DNA of 64,000 nucleotides from Haloterrigena sp. KLK7 (GCF_037914945.1 NZ_CP149787.1:2852001-2916000); one strand, 5' to 3'; shown: positions 23,840 to 32,855, counted from the stretch's first letter. Notes: generated by a model not told the origin, from the sequence alone. Translations and numbers: made by a program.

Positions 23840-24907
23840 GTGACCGTCCGCCACCGCGACGGCATCCACTTCGAACGCGAGACTGACCCCCGACCCAGCG
23901 TCGTCGCCGACGCCCGCAGCGCCGTCGGTTCGATAAACGTCGTGAGCCACGCCCACGCCGATCACACCTTCCGCACGACGCCCGACACCGTCGTCTGCTC
24001 GGCCGAGACCGCGGCCATCGCCGAGGCCCGCACCGGCACCGGCTTCGAGTTCGTCGAGTCCGCGCCGGGCGTCGACCTCGTCCCCGCCGGCCACGTCGTC
24101 GGCTCCCGCGCGGCGCTGTTCGACCTCGAGGCCCCCGACGGCGACGTCCGCCGCTACTGTTACACCGGCGACTTCTCGACGCGCGATCGCTGCTACCTCG
24201 AGGGGTTCGACCCCGACGCGATCGACGCGGACGTCCTCGTGATGGAGACGACCTACGGGCTCCCGAAGTACCGATTCCCGTCGCAGGCCGACCTCGAAGC
24301 CGAGATCACCGATTGGATCCACGACAACGACGACCGACCGCTCTTTCTGTTCGGCTACTCGCTGGGCCGGGCCCAGAAACTCCAGTGGATCGCCCGCGAG
24401 GCGACCGGTAGCAGTGGCGGCGCCGGTGCCAGTGACGATGACGGCAACGGCAGCAACGACTGCGCCCGCGAGATCCTCGTCTCGGACTCGATCCGCGACG
24501 TCAACGAGGCCATCGAGGCCGCCACGGACGGCCGCCTCGCGTTTCCGGGCCGTCCGTACGAGTCCCTGCGCGGCCTCACCGACGAGATCGTGATCCTCCC
24601 GTCGAACCAGGCCCGCGCGGACTGGGTCGAGGCCGCGGTCGAGCGCGAGAACGCCCTGAAGGCCGGCTTCTCGGGCTGGGCCGTCGACGACTCGTTCCCG
24701 TATCGTGGCAATTACGACGTGACCTTCCCGCTTACCGATCACTGCGACTTCGACGAACTCCTCGAGACGGTGCGGGCGATCGATCCCGAGGTCGTCTACA
24801 CCCACCACGGCTTCGACGAGGCGTTCGCCGATCGCCTCGAGACCGAGCACGGCTACCGAGCGCGGCCGCTGAAGCGAGATCAGACGACGCTCGAGGAGTT
24901 CTACTGA
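23840..24907 (+). CDS. RNA-processing exonuclease-like metallo-beta-lactamase protein
   Basis: A 355-residue protein of the mRNA 3'-end processing/exonuclease-like MBL group. Motif 2 is SHAHADHTF (about 36-44), a variant of HxHxDH; YTGDFSTRD carries the motif 4 aspartate; HCDF and THHG near the C-terminus supply later histidines. A serine/glycine/aspartate linker (about 194-215) interrupts the middle. The GTG at 23840 gives MTVRHRDGIHFER, the normal N-terminus; the longer frame upstream runs through repeat copy 2 and is not credible. Likely acts on RNA or DNA ends in the cytosol. Confidence 0.82.
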   Translation: MTVRHRDGIHFERETDPRPSVVADARSAVGSINVVSHAHADHTFRTTPDTVVCSAETAAIAEARTGTGFEFVESAPGVDLVPAGHVVGSRAALFDLEAPDGDVRRYCYTGDFSTRDRCYLEGFDPDAIDADVLVMETTYGLPKYRFPSQADLEAEITDWIHDNDDRPLFLFGYSLGRAQKLQWIAREATGSSGGAGASDDDGNGSNDCAREILVSDSIRDVNEAIEAATDGRLAFPGRPYESLRGLTDEIVILPSNQARADWVEAAVERENALKAGFSGWAVDDSFPYRGNYDVTFPLTDHCDFDELLETVRAIDPEVVYTHHGFDEAFADRLETEHGYRARPLKRDQTTLEEFY

Positions 24908-24941
24908 CCGCTGACCGCTGAACGAGGCTCCGATCACAACT

Positions 24942-25187
24942 ATGGGCATCATCGAACGCTTCGAAGACGAGTACCTCGACGTCTCGAGCAGCCGTGCGAC
25001 GCTCCGGGAGCTCCTCGAGTTGCTCGTCGGCGCGATCCTGTTCGTCCTCGTTGCGAGCGGACTCGCCTATTATCTGATCGGCGAGACGGCCGCCCGCTAC
25101 GTCGCGATCGCACTCGCGGTCGTCTTCGCCGTCACGCTCGTCTCGCAGGCCTACTGGGCCGTCACCGGTCGCGAAGACTACGAGTAA
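24942..25187 (+). CDS. Small two-helix membrane protein (81 aa)
   Basis: An N-terminal soluble helix (IERFEDEYLDVSSSRATLRE) is followed by two transmembrane segments (about 25-48 and 51-73: LVGAILFVLVASGLAYYLIG and YVAIALAVVFAVTLVSQAYW). It starts 34 bases after the metallo-beta-lactamase gene and may be co-transcribed. It overlaps the 3' end of the next, convergent gene by 10 bases. Function unknown. Confidence 0.7.
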   Translation: MGIIERFEDEYLDVSSSRATLRELLELLVGAILFVLVASGLAYYLIGETAARYVAIALAVVFAVTLVSQAYWAVTGREDYE

Positions 25188-25585
25188 TCGCGTTCGCCTC
25201 GGGTCCCAAACGGCAGTGCAGACTCGAGCGAAAGGGTGTGGTCTCTTATTCGAACTCGCCGACTGCTCTCATGCCGGGGTCTCGTACCGAGACCACCGCG
25301 GATCATGCGGGCGGTGAGTCCGAACACCGCGAGGAGGAAGCCGATCCAGACGAGTCCCGTATCGCCGAACGGCTCCGTGTACTCGAGGACGGCCACGAGC
25401 ACCAGGAGCGCGGCGACGTACAGCGTGTTCGTCCCGACGAAGTCCGCCAGTCCCTGCTCGTCGGTGACGCGGTCGGAATCGTAGCCCGCGATCAGCCGAA
25501 CCATCCCGAAGTACTTGATCGCGACGCCGAGCGCGCCGACGAACCCGGCGGCCGCGAGCAGTGAGAGGACTGATCCGTCGACCAT
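25178..25585 (-). CDS. Membrane protein (135 aa)
   Basis: Three hydrophobic segments are visible: residues about 5-25, 52-68 and 76-97. Between the first two lies a conserved-looking soluble stretch (RLIAGYDSDRVTDEQGLADF), a pattern common to small haloarchaeal membrane proteins that keep a DxDxVxD-type motif. A basic C-terminal tail follows. Function unknown. It overlaps the convergent upstream gene by 10 bases at the 3' end. Confidence 0.72.
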   Translation of the reverse strand: MVDGSVLSLLAAAGFVGALGVAIKYFGMVRLIAGYDSDRVTDEQGLADFVGTNTLYVAALLVLVAVLEYTEPFGDTGLVWIGFLLAVFGLTARMIRGGLGTRPRHESSRRVRIRDHTLSLESALPFGTRGERDYS

Positions 25586-25633
25586 ACGAGTATATTGACA
25601 GCCGAATTACAAAATTGTTCCGTGCGAACGGCG

Positions 25634-26563
25634 TCACTCACCGGTCCGCAGGTGGTGGAAAATATAGGTCTGGGCGTACCCCGCGTACTCGCCGCCCAGT
25701 CGCTCGCGGATCGCCCGCGAGGTCGCGGCGTAGGAGCCCCGATCGCAGTCGGGGTAATACTCTTCGACGGCCGATTTGAGCCGCGTGTCGAGGGGGACGG
25801 CCTCGTCGAACCCCAGCGAGAACAGGAGCACGCAGTCGGCGACCTTGTCGCCGACGCCGACGAACTGGGTCAGATACTCTCGAGCGGCCTCGTACTCGAG
25901 GCCGCGCGCTTCCTCGGGGTGGGCCTCGCCGTTCGCCACCATCTCGGCCGTGCGAACGACGTAGGGAGCGCGGTAGCCCAGTCCCAGGTCGCGCAGTTCG
26001 GCCTCCGTCGCGGCCGCGAGCTGGTCGGGGGTCGGAAACGCGTGGTAGGTCTCGCCGTCGAATTCGATCGGACTGCCGTATTCCCGAGCCAGCGTCGTGA
26101 CCATCGTATGGATCCGACTCACCCGCATCTGCGTCGAACAGATAAACGAGATCAGGCAGCCGAAGGCCGGATCGTCGACCAGCCGCATTCCGCGGTGGGC
26201 CTCGTAGGCCTCCCGGAGGAGGGGGTCGTCCGGCGCGGCGTCGACGATCGCCTCGAGGTCGTCGTCTAAGCGCAGGAGCCGGCGGACGATCGGTTCGGCG
26301 TCGGTCGTCGACACCCACTCGAGGTGGCCGGTCGTCGCGTCGGCGGCCACGCCGTCGGTCGGGTCGCCCGCCGGACCGCCGCGACGGCGAACGCGGATCA
26401 CCTCCCCATCGACGACCGTGTCGTACCACGCCCCCGGCGCCGGCGACCCGCCGTACATCTCGCCGTCGCCGCGCCGCCAGAGGTAGCTCTGCCCGCTCTC
26501 GAGCGTGCGATACAGGTCGAGCCCGCCGGCGAGTTCGTCGACCGGAATCGTCCCTGTCTCCAT
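25634..26563 (-). CDS. ogg: 8-oxoguanine DNA glycosylase, Ogg-like
   Basis: A 309-residue HhH-GPD glycosylase/lyase expected to excise 8-oxoguanine. The helix-hairpin-helix with catalytic lysine is FVGVGDKVADCVLLFSLGFD (Lys240), and the catalytic aspartate is in AVPLDTRLK (Asp259). The 19-residue spacing equals Lys249-Asp268 of human OGG1. The N-terminal OGG_N-like domain shows SGQSYLWRRGDGEMYGG, and the middle SFICSTQMRVSRIHTMV matches the family's ICSSNNNIxRI region. Length fits the Ogg1 group rather than shorter archaeal AGOG. The start follows haloarchaeal usage. Confidence 0.9.
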   Translation of the reverse strand: METGTIPVDELAGGLDLYRTLESGQSYLWRRGDGEMYGGSPAPGAWYDTVVDGEVIRVRRRGGPAGDPTDGVAADATTGHLEWVSTTDAEPIVRRLLRLDDDLEAIVDAAPDDPLLREAYEAHRGMRLVDDPAFGCLISFICSTQMRVSRIHTMVTTLAREYGSPIEFDGETYHAFPTPDQLAAATEAELRDLGLGYRAPYVVRTAEMVANGEAHPEEARGLEYEAAREYLTQFVGVGDKVADCVLLFSLGFDEAVPLDTRLKSAVEEYYPDCDRGSYAATSRAIRERLGGEYAGYAQTYIFHHLRTGE

Positions 26564-26773
26564 CTAGCCCTCCCTTCGGGGGCGCGGGCTTTTGCCTTTC
26601 GAACCGATCGGCGGTCGGCGGTGCCGTCTGCGCATCGAACCCGCCGATAGCGTGCGAGAGACGGACTATCGGATCGGTCGCCGGAGCGCGATAACGCCGA
26701 GAGATAGCGTTCGAACGGAGTGTCGTGTTCCCTGAGGCGAACTTTCATACTGGATGCGACACAATATCTACGT

Positions 26774-27238
26774 ATGAACTGCAGGGTTGTCGTCGAAGCC
26801 GCCGTGCCGGTGTTCGATGTGGAAACGCCGGACGAGGCGATTCGTATCGCCATTTCGAAGACGGGCGAGATGTTGAACCCTGACTTGAACTACGTCGAGA
26901 TCAACATGGGCGAGCGCACCTCCCCATCCGGGGAGGAGCTGCCGCCCGCCTTCATCGCGGCCGACGAGGCGCTGGTCGCGCTCGAGCTGGAGATGACCGT
27001 TTTCAACGTCGAGCGCGAGGAACACGCCTCCCGCATCGCACGCAAGGAGATCGGGCAGCTCCTCGAGAACATTCCCCTCGAGGTCATCGAGGTCGAGGAA
27101 CTCGAGGAGGACGAGGTCGACGACGAGTCGGAGACCGAGACGAACGAGTCGGACGAGTCATCGACTGCGGAGACCGACGGCGAGGGGTCGGACGACGACG
27201 AGGAGATCCTCCCCGAGTTCGAGGATCTGGTGGAGTAA
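26774..27238 (+). CDS. UPF0212 (DUF555) family protein
   Basis: A 154-residue protein. The N-terminal 115 residues match the euryarchaeal UPF0212 family (NCRVVVEAAVPVFDVETPDE; NPDLNYVEINMGERTSPSGE; EREEHASRIARKEIGQLLEN). The last 40 residues are an almost purely acidic low-complexity tail (E, D, S, T), a haloarchaeal addition. ATG 26774 is used; the upstream frame to 26720 lacks family support. The molecular role of UPF0212 is not known. Confidence 0.86.
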   Translation: MNCRVVVEAAVPVFDVETPDEAIRIAISKTGEMLNPDLNYVEINMGERTSPSGEELPPAFIAADEALVALELEMTVFNVEREEHASRIARKEIGQLLENIPLEVIEVEELEEDEVDDESETETNESDESSTAETDGEGSDDDEEILPEFEDLVE

Positions 27239-27405
27239 CCGGCGACCCGAGGGACATTTTCGCGAGCGGGACGGACGATCGACTCCTTCACAGCGCGAGC
27301 GCCGCGAGGAGTAGCAGCGGAGACGGACCGCTCGAGTCGTACAGAACGCCGCAGTCGAGTCTCGCCAGTCGGCGGTAGTAGTGATCGAAGGAGATGTCGT
27401 CCGTT

Positions 27406-27642
27406 TCAGTCCGCAGTAGCGGCGACTGCTTCCTGCTCCCCCTCGCGCATGTTCTTCGTGATTCCCCCGGCGAGCGCGAAGACAGCAGCTTTGTGATCAG
27501 TTTTCGACTTGTGGATCGATGTCGGTCGGATACCCCGCGACTCGTACTCTTCGAGGTCGATCGTACAGTCGTCCCACTCCGCGCACTGGTTCGATACCTC
27601 CGCGAGAAGGCCGTGAAGGTGAATGAGCTCCTGCTTCTTCAT
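27406..27642 (-). CDS. UPF0058 family protein
   Basis: A 78-residue helical protein beginning MKKQELIHLHGLLAEVSNQC, the signature start of the UPF0058 family, whose His/Glu cluster has been seen to bind metal in structural work. YESRGIRPTSIHKSKTDHKA and AVFALAGGITKNM are also conserved. An ATG two codons upstream (27648) is an alternative. The role is unknown. It is convergent with the UPF0212 gene. Confidence 0.85.
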   Translation of the reverse strand: MKKQELIHLHGLLAEVSNQCAEWDDCTIDLEEYESRGIRPTSIHKSKTDHKAAVFALAGGITKNMREGEQEAVAATAD

Positions 27643-27936
27643 AACCATGCAATCCTATCCACCGCAGGGTTATATTATTATCTTGAGTCGCGTTAGCACG
27701 GACCCTGAGTCAGGTGTGCAGGATGTCACTGACTAGGACTCGCGGAACGGGGATCCTACCCGATAGAGATCACCCGAAGGGACGCGTACAATACGGTTTT
27801 ACACGAATAATGAGTACTTTCGATTCGGTTTCCGAACGCTACAGACGGGTGGAGTAACCGGTCGCTACCGCTCGGCGATGGGGAGGGACGGAGAATCGAG
27901 CGGAGCACGCTCGAGATCGCGGTGGGGAGCCGACCG

Positions 27937-28116
27937 CTAGCCGAGCTGTTTCAGCGTCTGGAGGTCGCGATCGGTTCGCGTGAACTCGGACATCCGCCGG
28001 GAGGCGTGGCAGCCGGGGCAGTGAAACATGTCGGCGGCGGCAGGGAGTTCACCGGGAGAAATCTGCCAATCTTTCGCACATTCTGGACACAACAGTTGCA
28101 CGGTCGTCTCGTCCAT
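27937..28116 (-). CDS. Small zinc-ribbon protein (59 aa)
   Basis: ATG at 28116 gives MDETTVQLLCPECAKDWQIS, and a second pair FHCPGCHASRR follows 20 residues later, forming a C-x2-C...C-x2-C zinc ribbon. The tail (MSEFTRTDRDLQTLKQLG) is a short helix. This architecture is frequent among haloarchaeal single-domain zinc ribbons of unknown function. It lies 110 bases beyond the end of the tfb gene on the opposite side, same strand order reversed. Confidence 0.75.
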   Translation of the reverse strand: MDETTVQLLCPECAKDWQISPGELPAAADMFHCPGCHASRRMSEFTRTDRDLQTLKQLG

Positions 28117-28226
28117 GCTATGGTATTTCACACCGCACCTCAAAAGTGTTGTCGCTTCCCAATCGACCGCTTATCGCACCCGAGGTCGAATCGAAACCAC
28201 CGATGACAGACCCCGAAACATCGCGT

Positions 28227-29201
28227 TTACGCCGGGGCTGCCGTGTCGGAGGCCTCGAGCAACTCCTTGTAGCGGTTGCGGATGGTGACCTCGGAGATGC
28301 TGGCGACTTCGCTGACGTCGTTCTGGGTGACCTTCTCGTTGGTCAGCAGGGCGGCGGCGTAGACCGCGGCGGCCGCGAGGCCGACCGGCGACTTGCCGCT
28401 GTGGACGCCCTCCTGTCGCGCGGACTCGAGCAGTTCGCGGGCCATGCGTTCGGTCTCGTCCGAGAGATCGAGGTCGCTGACGAACCGCGGCACGTAGTGT
28501 TCGGGGTCGGCCGGCTTGACCTCGAGACCGAGCTCCCGGATGATGTACCGGTACGTGCGGGTCAGCTCCATCTTCTCGACGCGGCTGACGGCCGAGATCT
28601 CGTCTAAGCTGCGCGGCGTGCCCGCCTGTCGGGCCGCGGCGTACAGCGAGGCCGTCGCGACGCCCTCGATCGAGCGTCCCGGCAGCAGGTCCTCCTCGAG
28701 CGCGCGGCGGTAGATGACCGAGGCGGTCTCGCGGACGTTCTCCGGGAGGCCGAGCGCGGAGGCCATCCGGTCGATCTCGCCGAGGGCCTGCTTCAGGTTA
28801 CGCTCCTTGGAGTCGCGGGTGCGGAACCGCTCGTTCCAGGTGCGCAGGCGCTGCATCTTCTGGCGCTGGCGACTCGAGAGGGCCCGCCCGTAGGCGTCCT
28901 TGTCCTGCCAGCCGATGTTCGTCGAGAGGCCCTGGTCGTGCATCATGTTCGTCGTCGGCGCGCCGACGCGGGACTTCTCGTCCTTCTCGGCGGCGTCGAA
29001 GGCTCGCCACTCGGGGCCGCGGTCGATCTCGTCTTCTTCTACGACGAGCCCGCAGTCTTCGCAGACCGTCTCTGCGTGTTCGGCGTCCGAGATGACTCGG
29101 CCGCCACACTCGGGGCAGCGCTCTTGCTCCCCCGACTCCTCTGTCGTTTCTTCCTCGCTCTCCGTCTCGCCTGTATACGTTTTGATGGTGGTGTCTGTCA
29201 T
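28227..29201 (-). CDS. tfb: Transcription initiation factor TFB
   Basis: A 324-residue general factor that binds TBP-TATA-BRE complexes and recruits RNA polymerase. A 28-residue acidic tail precedes the zinc ribbon (CPECGG...CEDCGLVV), then the B-finger/B-reader region (DRGPEWRAFDAAEKDEKSRV, PTTNMMHDQGLSTNI). Two cyclin repeats follow (about 130-220 and 225-315), with SIEGVATASLYAAARQAG and SPVGLAAAAVYAAALLTN as the matching helices and an HTH EVASISEVTIRNRYKEL at the end. Haloarchaea carry several TFBs; which paralogue this is cannot be decided from sequence alone. Confidence 0.95.
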   Translation of the reverse strand: MTDTTIKTYTGETESEEETTEESGEQERCPECGGRVISDAEHAETVCEDCGLVVEEDEIDRGPEWRAFDAAEKDEKSRVGAPTTNMMHDQGLSTNIGWQDKDAYGRALSSRQRQKMQRLRTWNERFRTRDSKERNLKQALGEIDRMASALGLPENVRETASVIYRRALEEDLLPGRSIEGVATASLYAAARQAGTPRSLDEISAVSRVEKMELTRTYRYIIRELGLEVKPADPEHYVPRFVSDLDLSDETERMARELLESARQEGVHSGKSPVGLAAAAVYAAALLTNEKVTQNDVSEVASISEVTIRNRYKELLEASDTAAPA

Positions 29202-29605
29202 GATGTGTATCGGGTGCGTTACTCGGGGCTCCCGGGTGGGGTAACCAGAAGAAACCCGGTCGCCTCAGCTAACATATAGTAAGGCCGTAAGCCATATAAA
29301 GGTTTCGCCGGTCTTATAAACTGTTCGGATTTTCTATTATATATGTTGCGGTTATAGTGGTGTTACCCGTCGGATCCTCTGGCGTCCGCCGCGACGATAT
29401 CCCGACGACCGATCGCCGCGAGTCGATCGCCATCGAGTCCGGCCTGACAACCGACTCGCTCGACGCGTGTCATCACCGTCACGGTTGACCGTACGACAGC
29501 GACCCACAGAAGTGTAGTGTCCAACTGTATTGGTACCCGCGTCGCCGTCCGCGTTCCGTCCCCGACTCTCGAGTCCGGCGCGACTGGAGTACCGGTAGCG
29601 GGTTG
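29202..29605. other. tfb promoter region and empty intergenic stretch
   Basis: On the minus strand, CGAAACCTTTATATGG (about 29296-29311) combines a purine-rich BRE with a good TATA box. Transcription would start near 29270 and leave a leader of about 70 bases before tfb. A second AT-rich patch (TCTTATAAACTG, TATTATATATG) lies at about 29312-29346. From 29350 to 29605 no gene or clear structure is visible. Confidence 0.55.
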
Positions 29606-29890
29606 CTAGACCGTAAACAGGTGACCCTCGGTCGGTACGTCGAACAGTCCGACTCGAGCGCCCGCATCGAGCCACGCGTGGCCGTAGGAAAACGACGCCA
29701 GCGCGTTCACGAGGTCGCCCTCCTCGCGGAAGTGTCGACCGTCCTCGAGGTACGACGACGCCATCTCGTAACACTCCGCCGCCGCCTCGGCCATCGGCGT
29801 CCCCTCCGGCGGCGCCACCGACGCCGCCTCGAGGGCCTCCGCGAGCAACTCGCCGTAGCGGTCCGTCTTCTCCTCGAGATCCGCAGCCAT
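29606..29890 (-). CDS. DUF357 family protein
   Basis: A 94-residue helical protein matching the archaeal DUF357 family: LEEKTDRYGELLAEALEAAS, AAECYEMASSYLEDGRHFRE and DLVNALASFSYGHAWLDAGA, giving two antiparallel helices with a conserved SY-DG-HF pattern. ATG 29890 gives the usual start (MAADLEEK). The longer frame to 30025 is not conserved-looking. The role is unknown. It is divergent from the DUF389 gene at 30049. Confidence 0.85.
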   Translation of the reverse strand: MAADLEEKTDRYGELLAEALEAASVAPPEGTPMAEAAAECYEMASSYLEDGRHFREEGDLVNALASFSYGHAWLDAGARVGLFDVPTEGHLFTV

Positions 29891-30048
29891 GGTCGAACCT
29901 CGTCCGTCGGGACCGTAAGTGCGTCGTCGCGTCTCGGGTCCGGAGCGTCGGACGAACGGATCGACGAGCGCCATCAGGGACCGATTACGCGCTCGGCAAC
30001 CGGCTAACGACGACATAAGTTTCACCCGAATCGTACTGAGACCGGAGC

Positions 30049-31344
30049 GTGCGACAGATCGAGGTCTTCGTGCCGACCGAGACGCGCGACGCCGCGCTGA
30101 ACGTCCTCGAGGACGAGGGCATCGACTACGTCCGGACCCTCGAGAACGGGAACGGCGGCGACGGCGAACTGATCCGATTCCCGGTGCCGGCCCAGGCCGT
30201 CGAGAGCGTGCTCTCTGCGCTTCGCGAGGCCGGGATCGACGACGAGTTCGTCGTCGTCTCCTCGATCGAGACGGCGCGGACGCCCCGGATCGACGATCTG
30301 GAGGAGAAGTACGTCAACGGGCAGGAGGAAGACGACAGCATCGCGCGCGAGGAGATCCGGTCTCGAGCGCTGGAGATGACTCCGGGACGGCTCACCTACT
30401 ACGCGATGACCGTCCTCGCCGCGGTCGTCGCGACGGCGGGCCTACTGTTGGACTCGCCGGCGATCGTCGTCGGCTCGATGGTGATCGCGCCGCAGGTCAG
30501 CGCCGCGCTGACGGGGACCGTCGGCCTCGTGCTCGACGACCGCGACATGATTACCGACGGACTGACCTCGCTGGCGCTGGGCCTCGTCGTCGCCATCGCC
30601 AGCGCCTTCGCGTTCGCGTGGCTGGTCCGTTCCGGCGGAATCGTTCCCTCGACGATCGACATCACGGCCATCGTACAGGTTCAGAACCGGATCTCGCCGG
30701 GGCTGCTCGCGCTCGTGGTCGGCGTCTGTGCCGGCGCCGCCGGCGCGTTCGGCCTCGCGACGGCGATCCCCGTCTCGCTGGTCGGCGTGATGATCGCCGT
30801 CGCGCTCATCCCGGCGGCCGCGGCGGTCGGCATCGGGCTGGCCTGGGGCGAGTCGGCCGTCGCCCTCGGCGCCGGCGCGCTGGTCGCCGTCAACGCCACG
30901 TCGATCCTCTTCGCCGGACTCGCGGTCTTCTGGTATCTGGGCTACCGGCCCGACGGCTGGACGGAGGGGTCGCTCCGGGCGAACGTCCCCGGCGACTGGC
31001 TCGACACCCTCGTCGTCGCCGTCGTCGTCGGCATGCTCGTCTTCGCCGCCGGCGGACTCGTCATCGGCCAGTACGTGAACCACCAGAACGACGTCAACGA
31101 CGAAGTGCGGACCGTCCTCGAAGAGGACGCGTACAGCGAACTCCAGCTCGTCGAGGTGCGCACCGAGTTCGTCGGCCCCGGCACCGGCGGCGAGCCGGAC
31201 GTCACCGTCGTCGTCCAGCGGCCCGCCGACGTCCCGTATCCGAACCTCGCCGCGGCCCTCGAGGCCGGCCTCGAGGAGCGGACCGACCGCGACGCCGCCG
31301 TGACCGTCGAGTTCGTCGAGAGCGAGGCACCACGTGCCTCGTAG
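30049..31344 (+). CDS. TIGR00341/DUF389 membrane protein
   Basis: A 431-residue protein with a GTG start. Residues 1-100 form a soluble ferredoxin-like domain (MRQIEVFVPTETRDAALNVL). DUF389 membrane domain segments follow (about 115-350): VVATAGLLLDSPAIVVGSMV, IAPQVSAALTGTVGLVLDD, and SLVGVMIAVALIPAAAAVGI. A soluble C-terminal domain ends the protein. The family is widespread in archaea and bacteria and has no firm function. The last codons and stop lie inside a tandem repeat tract, so the C-terminus may vary between strains. Confidence 0.88.
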   Translation: MRQIEVFVPTETRDAALNVLEDEGIDYVRTLENGNGGDGELIRFPVPAQAVESVLSALREAGIDDEFVVVSSIETARTPRIDDLEEKYVNGQEEDDSIAREEIRSRALEMTPGRLTYYAMTVLAAVVATAGLLLDSPAIVVGSMVIAPQVSAALTGTVGLVLDDRDMITDGLTSLALGLVVAIASAFAFAWLVRSGGIVPSTIDITAIVQVQNRISPGLLALVVGVCAGAAGAFGLATAIPVSLVGVMIAVALIPAAAAVGIGLAWGESAVALGAGALVAVNATSILFAGLAVFWYLGYRPDGWTEGSLRANVPGDWLDTLVVAVVVGMLVFAAGGLVIGQYVNHQNDVNDEVRTVLEEDAYSELQLVEVRTEFVGPGTGGEPDVTVVVQRPADVPYPNLAAALEAGLEERTDRDAAVTVEFVESEAPRAS

Positions 31345-31438
31345 TCGAGAGCGAGACGTCGGCCTCGTAGTCGCGAGCGAGCCCTGCGTTCCTCGTGGTC
31401 GCGAGCGAGTCGCCACGCGGCTCGTCGCCGCGAGCGAG
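31312..31438 (+). repeat. Imperfect tandem repeats of about 26-29 bp at gene end
   Basis: The 19-base unit CCTCGTAGTCGAGAGCGAG at 31337-31355 recurs with few changes at 31363-31381 and 31391-31409 and more weakly at 31420-31438. A partial unit is at 31312-31326. Start-to-start distances are 26, 28 and 29 bases. The spacers differ. The first unit includes the TAG stop of the DUF389 gene. Just before it GAGGCAC-CAC-GTGCCTC (31324-31340) forms a 7 bp hairpin that could mark the transcript end. Confidence 0.75.
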
Positions 31439-31529
31439 CGATCGGTCGACGGCGCCGCCGCGTCGTAGCAACCATCGGGGGTTTGCTGAGAACGCAAGGG
31501 GTTTAGGCCCTCTATCCCAAAACTGATAC

Positions 31530-32855
31530 ATGAGCGAACAGCCCCGCGTCGAGATCTATACCAAGGAGGACTGCCCCTACTGCGAGAAGGCCAAGGACCT
31601 CTTCGACAGCAAGGGGATCGAGTACGAGACGTACAACGTCACCGGCGACGACGACCTCTTTGAGGAGATGGTCGAGCGTGCCGACGGCCGCAAGACCGCG
31701 CCCGAAGTGTTCATCGACGACGAGCTCATCGGTGGCTGGGACGACACCAGCGCACTGAACGAGACGGGCGAACTCGACGAGAAGTTGGGAATCGCCGACG
31801 ACGAGGGCGACGAGATCGTCGAACACCGCAAACTCATCATCGCCGGTACCGGAATCTCCGGCCTCACCGCCGCCATCTACGCCGGTCGATCGAACAACGA
31901 GCCGCTGGTCATCGAGGGTGACGAGCCCGGCGGCCAGCTCACCCTCACCACGGACGTCGCGAACTACCCCGGCTTCCCCGAGGGGATCAGCGGGCCCGAG
32001 CTCGTGAACAACATGAAAGAGCAGGCCAAGCAGTTCGGGGCCGACCTCAAGAACGGCATCATCGAGAACGTCGACGCGGATCAGCGGCCGTTCCGCGTCG
32101 AACTGAAAGACGGCGACGTCTACACCGCCGACGCCGTCATCGCCGCCTCCGGCGCCAGCGCCCGGACCCTCGGCATCCCCGGCGAGGACGAACTCATGGG
32201 CTACGGGCTCTCGACCTGCGCGACCTGCGACGGCGCCTTCTTCCGCGGCGAGGACATGCTCGTCGTCGGCGGCGGCGACGCCGCCATGGAGGAGGCCACC
32301 TTCCTGACGAAGTTCGCCGACACCGTCTACATCGCCCACCGCCGCGACGAGTTCCGCGCCGAGGACTACTGGGTCGACCGCGTCGAGGAGAAGGTCGAGG
32401 AGGACGAGATCGAGATCATGAAAAACACCGAACTGATCGAGGTCCACGGCTCCCAGGAGGAGGGCGTCGACCACGTCACCCTCGTCGAGAACGAGCAGGG
32501 CCATCCCACCGACCGACTGGACGACCCCGAGACCGAGGAGTTCGACTTCGACGTCGGCGCCGTCTTCCTCGCGATCGGCCACACGCCCAACACCGATTAC
32601 CTCGAGGGAACCGGCGTCGAGATGGACGCCGACGGCTACCTGAAGACGACGGGCGGCGACGGCGGCGGCCAGACCGAGACCCACGTCCCCGGCATCTTCG
32701 GCGCCGGCGACGTCGTCGACTACCACTACCAGCAGGCCGTCACCGCCGCCGGCATGGGCTCGAAGGCCGCACTGGACGCCGACGAGTACCTCGAGGACCT
32801 CGAGCGCGCCGACTCGAGTATCGAAGAGGTCGAGCCGGCCGCGGCCGACGACTGA
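31530..32855 (+). CDS. Glutaredoxin-thioredoxin reductase fusion
   Basis: A 441-residue protein joining two redox modules. Residues 1-88 are a glutaredoxin fold (IYTKEDCPYCEKAKDLF; active site Cys15-Pro-Tyr-Cys18; cis-proline in TAPEVFIDDELIGG). Residues 100-425 are a thioredoxin-reductase fold: FAD loop IIAGTGISGLTAAIYA, redox Cys230-Ala-Thr-Cys233, NAD(P) loop VVGGGDAAMEEA with HRRDEFRAE, and the FAD closing motif GIFGAGDVVD. Electrons would pass NAD(P)H-FAD-CATC-CPYC inside one chain. Haloarchaea use gamma-glutamylcysteine rather than glutathione, so the Grx partner is open. Confidence 0.9.
   Translation: MSEQPRVEIYTKEDCPYCEKAKDLFDSKGIEYETYNVTGDDDLFEEMVERADGRKTAPEVFIDDELIGGWDDTSALNETGELDEKLGIADDEGDEIVEHRKLIIAGTGISGLTAAIYAGRSNNEPLVIEGDEPGGQLTLTTDVANYPGFPEGISGPELVNNMKEQAKQFGADLKNGIIENVDADQRPFRVELKDGDVYTADAVIAASGASARTLGIPGEDELMGYGLSTCATCDGAFFRGEDMLVVGGGDAAMEEATFLTKFADTVYIAHRRDEFRAEDYWVDRVEEKVEEDEIEIMKNTELIEVHGSQEEGVDHVTLVENEQGHPTDRLDDPETEEFDFDVGAVFLAIGHTPNTDYLEGTGVEMDADGYLKTTGGDGGGQTETHVPGIFGAGDVVDYHYQQAVTAAGMGSKAALDADEYLEDLERADSSIEEVEPAAADD

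Noticed and set aside
27810-27857. A 15-codon frame (MSTFDSVSERYRRVE) after an AT-rich patch
   Set aside because: Too short to judge, and no clear promoter spacing or conserved feature supports it.
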